Positions 15,341 to 18,591 of a stretch of 18,591 nt of DNA are shown piece after piece (within the stretch, counting starts at the first letter, position 1; every line of letters starts with the position of its first letter). The stretch is from the NCBI GenBank assembly GCA_903901375.1, contig CAIUQV010000372.1, forward strand, positions 1-18,591. The letters run 5' to 3'. Source of the stretch: an uncultured Ignavibacteriota bacterium (GTDB lineage: Bacteria > Bacteroidota > Ignavibacteria > Tepidaquicellales > Tepidaquicellaceae). Both the position numbers and the translations under genes were made by a program. The notes under the pieces were generated by a model. It had not been told where the DNA came from and ran no database searches. It worked only from the letters and a program-made list of their open reading frames with translations.

Positions 15341-15429
15341 TTTAAATAGGAAAAGATTAATAAATGCTATATATTCTTCCCAGTAATATACTTCTCAAAA
15401 AGACATATATTTTGCCACGGAAATTAATT

Positions 15430-15930
15430 TTATTTAGTCAGCCTCTCAATCATTTCTTTGTGGTGTGGGAACATTTCAATCAGTGATTTCTTTTCACACA
15501 ATTCAAAATCTGAATATTCAAAACCGGGAGAGACTGTACATCCTACGAGAGAGAATGACGATTTATCGCGAACTTCGGCGGCGAAGTACTGTCCTGCTTT
15601 AATACAGTACTGGAAATATTCGCCAGATTCGATATTATTACCGAGTGATATGGTTCTTAATGAGCCATCAGGATTTATTATATGAATGTCGAGAGTAGTA
15701 CCTTTATAAAAATGCCAGATTTCGTCTGACTTTAAAACGTGGAATGCAGAGAACTCATTTTCGTAAAGCAGAAAATATATAGATGTATAGAGTGTGTGCC
15801 TGCCAATGAATCTATCGGGTAAACCATTTTCGATAATTTCTTCTGATTTATAAACTTCTGAGAAATGTCCGCCTTCGGGATGTTTGGTCAGGTTTAGTGC
15901 ATTTACTATTTTTTCTGCTTCTTTGTTCAT
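15430..15930 (-). CDS. DUF985 (Cupin_5) family protein
   Basis: A 166-residue RmlC-like cupin. Family signatures are clear: KHPEGGHFSEVY (16-27), FHVLKSDEIWHFYKG (63-77), and VGCTVSPGFEYSDFEL (129-144). His18, His64 and His73 lie where cupin metal or ligand residues are expected. The biochemical role of this family is not established; sugar or small-ligand binding has been suggested for members. No signal peptide. It stands alone: the gene upstream (DUF393) has the same direction but is 264 bases away across a repeat-rich spacer, and metG starts 405 bases downstream. No Shine-Dalgarno site is seen before the ATG. Confidence 0.88.
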   Translation of the reverse strand: MNKEAEKIVNALNLTKHPEGGHFSEVYKSEEIIENGLPDRFIGRHTLYTSIYFLLYENEFSAFHVLKSDEIWHFYKGTTLDIHIINPDGSLRTISLGNNIESGEYFQYCIKAGQYFAAEVRDKSSFSLVGCTVSPGFEYSDFELCEKKSLIEMFPHHKEMIERLTK

Positions 15931-15965
15931 GATGTAATTTAATTAGTATGGGTAAAATATTCTAT

Positions 15966-15991
15966 GAATATAGGAGTATAGAATATAGGAG
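15966..15991. repeat. Direct repeat GAATATAGGAG, two copies with a 15-base period
   Basis: Copies at 15966-15976 and 15981-15991, separated by TATA. Immediately followed by a purine-rich, degenerate stretch to about 16068 (CGCAGAGACCTCAGAGAAAA and similar) that has no coding potential. Confidence 0.5.
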
Positions 15992-16114
15992 CAGGTTCGC
16001 AGAGACCTCAGAGAAAAGATGGAGAGCACAGGGGAAAAGATAAAAACAGAACGCGGATAAAAGACAATAGCAGCTTATTATGAAATATTTTAGAGAGGGT
16101 ATTGTAGGAGTCGA

Positions 16115-16193
16115 GATCCCCGCCAAAAGCATGCGGGGATGACAAATGAATATGGATCCCCGCCAAAAGCATGCGGGGATGACAGATAAATAT
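16115..16193. repeat. Two tandem copies of a hairpin-forming 39-base repeat (40-base period)
   Basis: Copies at 16115-16153 and 16155-16193 differ at only two positions. Each holds the arms ATCCCCGC and GCGGGGAT (16116-16123/16133-16140 and 16156-16163/16173-16180) around a 9-base loop containing AAAAGCAT, then GACA and an AT-rich tail. G+C-rich arms in an AT-rich spacer, two bases from the DUF393 stop, suggest a REP-like dispersed intergenic element. It could also act as a transcript-end stabiliser. It has no U-tract, so it is not a typical terminator. Confidence 0.8.
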
Positions 16194-16194
16194 A

Positions 16195-16605
16195 TTATTC
16201 TATGAACTTCGCACGTTCTTCAGGGGATGGGATTCTACACGCATCTTTTTTGCCGAACCACTTGTACCGATTTCGGGATATAATATCGTAAAATATATTT
16301 CTGATGAATGGTGGTATGATGATAAAAGCAAAGGTCAGATTGACAGGTAAAGATAATTCTTTTGCAATCCTTAAAGCTGCTGTCGAGCGCGTGAAGTATT
16401 TTCCGTTTGAAACAAGAATCAGAGTAGAGAACGAATCAGTTGGCAGATTAAAATCATTCAGACATTTTTGTCCAAAATCCGACTGAAGAGAAGCAAACTG
16501 GAAAATATTCCTTTTATCCCTGTCGATTATAAAGTTCACAGATGAATTACAGAAATTGCAGATTCCGTCAAAAAGTATTATTTTTTCCTCAGGGGGTATC
16601 ATCAT
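16195..16605 (-). CDS. DUF393 thiol-disulfide oxidoreductase-like protein (DCC family)
   Basis: A 136-residue member of the DCC family, named for its Asp-Cys-Cys motif, here DGICNFC at residues 13-19 (Asp13, Cys16, Cys19). The protein continues with the family pattern: SSVNFIIDRDKRNIFQFASLQ, then TRSTAALRIAKEL, a hydrophobic stretch (about 88-105) and the end motif KKDACRIPSPEERAKFI. A thioredoxin-like fold and redox role are predicted for the family, with no known substrate. The start is one of two adjacent ATGs (16605 or 16602). It is transcribed divergently from the lipoprotein gene across 77 bases. Confidence 0.88.
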   Translation of the reverse strand: MMIPPEEKIILFDGICNFCNSSVNFIIDRDKRNIFQFASLQSDFGQKCLNDFNLPTDSFSTLILVSNGKYFTRSTAALRIAKELSLPVNLTFAFIIIPPFIRNIFYDIISRNRYKWFGKKDACRIPSPEERAKFIE

Positions 16606-16682
16606 TAAATTATGTTTTAATAAAAGTATATTTTAAGTATTTTAAACATACATTTTTAAACAAACATTTAAAATTAAAAGTT
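16606..16682. promoter_or_regulatory. Divergent promoter spacer, DUF393 versus lipoprotein gene
   Basis: 77 bases of almost pure A+T with no GC or GG dinucleotide. On the minus strand TATGTTTA approximates the TAnnTTTG box, about 38 bases before the DUF393 start. No convincing element is seen on the plus strand, and no Shine-Dalgarno site for either gene. Confidence 0.3.
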
Positions 16683-17327
16683 ATGAGAATTCAAAAATTG
16701 ATGTACCTGTTCGCAGTTGTTTTCTTATCTTTTGGTCTTTTAACAGGGTGCGGCAAAAAAGGCACTACAGATAAAAAAGATGATAAGAAAGAAGACAAGA
16801 AAGAAGTTGCAATAAGTGAAAATACACCATTTCATCTTAAGTATGATATGAAGGGCAATGACGAAACCGGTTCGATGGATATGTTCGTTATGGGCAAGAG
16901 TGTAAAGCTTGAGATAAAAGCAAAGGACAAAGGTCAGGATGTAAACTCAACAATGTACGTCAAGGAGGGCACGTTGTTTATGGTAATGGATTTAATGGGA
17001 CAGAAGATGGGAATGAAGATGGATGTTTCAAAAGATGAGAACTTCCAGAAAGATTTTGCAAAATTATACGATGTTAAAGATAAACTGAAAGATTATACAA
17101 AGGGCGGAACGGAAGAAATAATAGGTTACAAATGTGACGTTTATTCAAAAGGTGAAGAGAAAATCTGGATTTATCAGGACAAGATGGCTCTGAAATTTAC
17201 GGATGGCAAAACTACGATGACAGCATCAATATTTGAACCTGAAGCAAAAGTAGCGCCTGACTTTTTCGATCCTCCAAAGGATATTGATTTTAAATCGATG
17301 GACGATTTAAAAAATCTCGGGAAATAA
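16683..17327 (+). CDS. Lipoprotein with DUF4412-like (LolA-like) domain
   Basis: A 214-residue lipoprotein: hydrophobic signal (about 6-20) and lipobox LLTGC with Cys23. A highly charged linker of Lys and Asp/Glu follows (about 25-41, KKGTTDKKDDKKEDKKE). After it comes a beta-rich domain rich in Met and Lys (SMDMFVMGKSVKLEI; NSTMYVKEGTLFMVMDLMGQ) and the segment GTEEIIGYKCDVYSKGEEKI. That GxExIxGYxCxxY pattern recalls the DUF4412 group of Bacteroidota envelope proteins, distantly LolA-like; this assignment is from memory of the motif. ATG at 16683 was chosen, because an upstream in-frame ATG at 16542 would lie inside the divergent DUF393 gene and push the signal peptide inward. The gene is monocistronic, ended by a strong terminator. 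Confidence 0.8.
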   Translation: MRIQKLMYLFAVVFLSFGLLTGCGKKGTTDKKDDKKEDKKEVAISENTPFHLKYDMKGNDETGSMDMFVMGKSVKLEIKAKDKGQDVNSTMYVKEGTLFMVMDLMGQKMGMKMDVSKDENFQKDFAKLYDVKDKLKDYTKGGTEEIIGYKCDVYSKGEEKIWIYQDKMALKFTDGKTTMTASIFEPEAKVAPDFFDPPKDIDFKSMDDLKNLGK

Positions 17328-17354
17328 GTAAAGTCGAATAATATCAGTGTTTAT

Positions 17355-17386
17355 AAGGGTTTGGGGCATACCTCAAACCCTTTTTG
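17355..17386 (+). terminator. Rho-independent terminator after the lipoprotein gene
   Basis: AAGGGTTTGGGG (17355-17366) pairs with CCTCAAACCCTT (17371-17382) in a 12-bp stem with one G-T wobble and a CATA loop, followed by a T run (TTTTTG). It separates the lipoprotein gene from the tRNA. Confidence 0.9.
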
Positions 17387-17429
17387 TATTAAAATATACA
17401 TTGAGAAAGACGTTGGAAATACGTATTTT

Positions 17430-17437
17430 TATGTTTG
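17430..17437 (+). promoter_or_regulatory. Bacteroidota-type -7 box (TATGTTTG) for tRNA-Ala
   Basis: An exact match to TAnnTTTG, ending 10 bases before the mature tRNA 5' end, so transcription would begin within a few bases of the tRNA. A TTTG-like -33 element at the standard spacing is not obvious (TTGG at 17413-17416 is too close). Confidence 0.5.
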
Positions 17438-17447
17438 AAATAAGAAA

Positions 17448-17520
17448 GGGGATATAGCTCAGTTGGTAGAGCACTTCGTTCGCAATGAAGGGGTCGCAGG
17501 TTCGAATCCTGTTATCTCCA
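17448..17520 (+). tRNA. tRNA-Ala (anticodon CGC)
   Basis: A 73-base cloverleaf: acceptor GGGGATA (17448-17454) pairs with TATCTCC (17513-17519), discriminator A at 17520. The D arm is GCTC/GAGC; the anticodon stem is CTTCG/TGAAG around loop TTCGCAA, giving anticodon CGC (codon GCG). The T arm is GCAGG/CCTGT with loop TTCGAAT. The third acceptor pair is G-U, the alanine identity element (G3:U70), which confirms the assignment. CCA is not encoded. It has its own promoter-like box upstream and a hairpin terminator downstream, so it is a single-gene unit. Confidence 0.95.
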
Positions 17521-17528
17521 CATAAAAT

Positions 17529-17556
17529 AATAAAGCCCGGAAGGGCTTTATTTATG
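17529..17556 (+). terminator. Hairpin terminator between tRNA-Ala and gyrA
   Basis: AATAAAGCCC (17529-17538) and GGGCTTTATT (17543-17552) form a perfect 10-bp stem closed by a GGAA tetraloop (GNRA type), then TTAT. Its symmetric A and T flanks could work in both directions. Confidence 0.8.
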
Positions 17557-17586
17557 ATTAATAAAGTTTATTAAATTACATAATTA

Positions 17587-18591
17587 ATGCCAAACGAAAA
17601 GATAATACCGGTTAATATTGAAGACGAACTGAAAACGTCTTACATTGATTATTCAATGTCTGTTATTGTTTCAAGAGCTCTGCCCGACGTGAGAGACGGA
17701 TTGAAGCCAGTGCACAGAAGAGTACTTTACGGTATGAGTGAACTGAGTTTATACTCAAATAAACCGTACAAGAAATCTGCGAGAATTGTCGGAGAGGTGC
17801 TTGGTAAATACCACCCACACGGCGACTCGGCTGTTTATTACACCATGGTCAGAATGGTACAGGATTTTTCTTTAAGATATACTCTTGTGGACGGTCAGGG
17901 AAACTTTGGTTCAATTGACGGAGACTCACCTGCGGCAATGCGTTATACTGAGGCAAGACTATCAAAAGTAGCAGAAACACTTTTGACAGATATAGATAAA
18001 AATACTGTTGATTTTATTCCTAATTTTGACGAGACATTAAAAGAGCCGACAGTATTACCATGTAATTTCCCAAATCTGCTTGTGAACGGTTCGAACGGTA
18101 TTGCAGTTGGAATGGCAACCAACATCGCGCCACATAATTTAACAGAAGTATGTGACGGATTGATTTACCTTCTTAAAAATCCAGATGCAACCGTCAAGAA
18201 ACTTATGAAGTACGTGCTTGCACCTGACTTCCCGACAGGCGGTATAATATATGGTTATCAGCCTGTGATAGATGCGTTTGAAACAGGGAGAGGAAAGATT
18301 ATACTGCAGGCAAAAGTAAATGTAGAGCCTGACAGGAACGGAAAGCAAAATATTATAATCACTGAATTACCGTATCAGGTAAACAAGGCAACTTTGATTG
18401 AAAGCATTGCACAGCTTGTAAGAGACAAGAAGCTTGAGGACATTGCAGCAATAAATGATGAGAGTGACAGAGACGGAATGAGAATCGTTATAGGCCTGAA
18501 GCGTGATGCTAATCCGAATGTGATAGTAAACAACCTATACAAACACACTCAGATGAGAGTGACTTTCGGCATTATTACACTTGCACTGGTA
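17587..18591 (+). CDS. gyrA: DNA gyrase subunit A, 5' portion (runs off the window)
   Basis: The first 335 residues of GyrA, cut by the window end. The breakage-reunion domain is clear: SRALPDVRDGLKPVHRRVLY (29-48), GKYHPHGDSAVYYTM (73-87), LVDGQGNFGSIDGDS (100-114) and AAMRYTEARL with catalytic Tyr120 (E. coli Tyr122). The QRDR keeps Ser81 (E. coli Ser83) but has Tyr85 where E. coli has Asp87. GyrA is preferred to ParC because of the intact VDGQGNFGSIDGD run and length-matched spacing; the C-terminal GyrA box, which would settle it, lies outside. ATG at 17587 gives the normal short N-terminus; no Shine-Dalgarno site is present. A terminator separates it from tRNA-Ala, so its promoter should lie in the short AT-rich stretch 17553-17586 or read through. 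Confidence 0.93.
   Translation, partial: MPNEKIIPVNIEDELKTSYIDYSMSVIVSRALPDVRDGLKPVHRRVLYGMSELSLYSNKPYKKSARIVGEVLGKYHPHGDSAVYYTMVRMVQDFSLRYTLVDGQGNFGSIDGDSPAAMRYTEARLSKVAETLLTDIDKNTVDFIPNFDETLKEPTVLPCNFPNLLVNGSNGIAVGMATNIAPHNLTEVCDGLIYLLKNPDATVKKLMKYVLAPDFPTGGIIYGYQPVIDAFETGRGKIILQAKVNVEPDRNGKQNIIITELPYQVNKATLIESIAQLVRDKKLEDIAAINDESDRDGMRIVIGLKRDANPNVIVNNLYKHTQMRVTFGIITLALV

Larger units (their letters stand above)
15025..15429. other. 405-base gene-free spacer upstream of metG
   Basis: No credible coding region on either strand. It is AT-rich and contains an 18-base near-perfect palindrome (15162-15179), four 11-base tandem units (15197-15240) and TTTTGCCA repeats (15324-15340 and 15410-15417), listed separately. 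It must carry the metG promoter (minus strand); TATATTTG at 15035-15028 matches TAnnTTTG but sits only 3 bases from the ATG. No terminator for the upstream DUF985 gene is obvious. Confidence 0.6.

Noticed and set aside
16115..16193. CRISPR-like repeat pair
   Set aside because: Only two copies, with no variable spacer between them: the whole 40-base period is repeated. No cas gene in the window.
15430..16605. DUF985 and DUF393 genes as a two-gene operon or new redox system
   Set aside because: They share direction, but 264 bases of repeat-rich spacer separate them and nothing in sequence links a cupin to the DCC protein.
16542..16682. N-terminal extension of the lipoprotein gene to an upstream ATG at 16542
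   Set aside because: It would overlap the divergent DUF393 gene and bury the signal peptide and lipobox 47 residues into the protein.
17448..17520. tRNA-Ala as an integration (att) site for a mobile element
   Set aside because: No repeated copy of the tRNA 3' end, no integrase gene and no foreign-looking genes nearby; gyrA follows directly.

Overview
The window reads as ordinary chromosome from an AT-rich (roughly one-third G+C by eye), double-membraned bacterium of the Bacteroidota/Ignavibacteriota (FCB) type. Three things point there: an LptE lipoprotein co-encoded with a sensorless sigma-54 activator and a TPR protein, an arrangement I recall from this group; a TAnnTTTG promoter box (the Bacteroidota sigma-A -7 element) ahead of the tRNA; and mostly weak or absent Shine-Dalgarno sequences with several TTG starts. 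I see no insertion sequence, phage gene, toxin-antitoxin pair, CRISPR array or other classical mobile or defence element. I did not find a clear-cut new system. The interesting material is in motif substitutions in housekeeping proteins, an unusual operon make-up and some intergenic repeats.

Layout. (1) 16-1584, plus strand: an NFACT/RqcH-type ribosome rescue protein, possibly cut at its 5' end by the window. (2) 5467-1587, minus strand: a tightly packed operon of sigma-54 activator, lptE, a processive family 2 glycosyltransferase and a TPR protein, with overlaps or short gaps at each joint. (3) 5598-8849, plus strand: a three-gene sugar module with a GT-C-fold membrane glycosyltransferase, an extended SDR nucleotide-sugar epimerase and a polyprenyl-phosphate sugar synthase-like GT2. 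(4) 15024-8858, minus strand: a long run of metG, folP, a copper-type P1B ATPase, an HMA-domain lipoprotein and a SAM methyltransferase. It meets the sugar module tail to tail over a bidirectional hairpin terminator. (5) 15025-16682: a 405-base gene-free stretch with repeats and palindromes, a DUF985 cupin gene, a repeat-bearing spacer with two copies of a 40-base hairpin unit, and a DUF393 thiol-oxidoreductase gene. (6) 16683-18591, plus strand: a DUF4412-like lipoprotein gene, a strong terminator, tRNA-Ala(CGC), a second terminator and the 5' part of gyrA.

How they fit together. Regions 2 and 3 are both about the envelope: LPS export to the outer membrane (LptE), polysaccharide synthesis (GT2) and lipid-linked sugar supply to an extracytoplasmic transferase (GT-C). 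Region 4 couples translation and folate genes to a copper efflux pump plus a probable extracytoplasmic metal-binding partner. Functional couplings are inferred from gene order; family assignments rest on visible motifs only, with no database search run.
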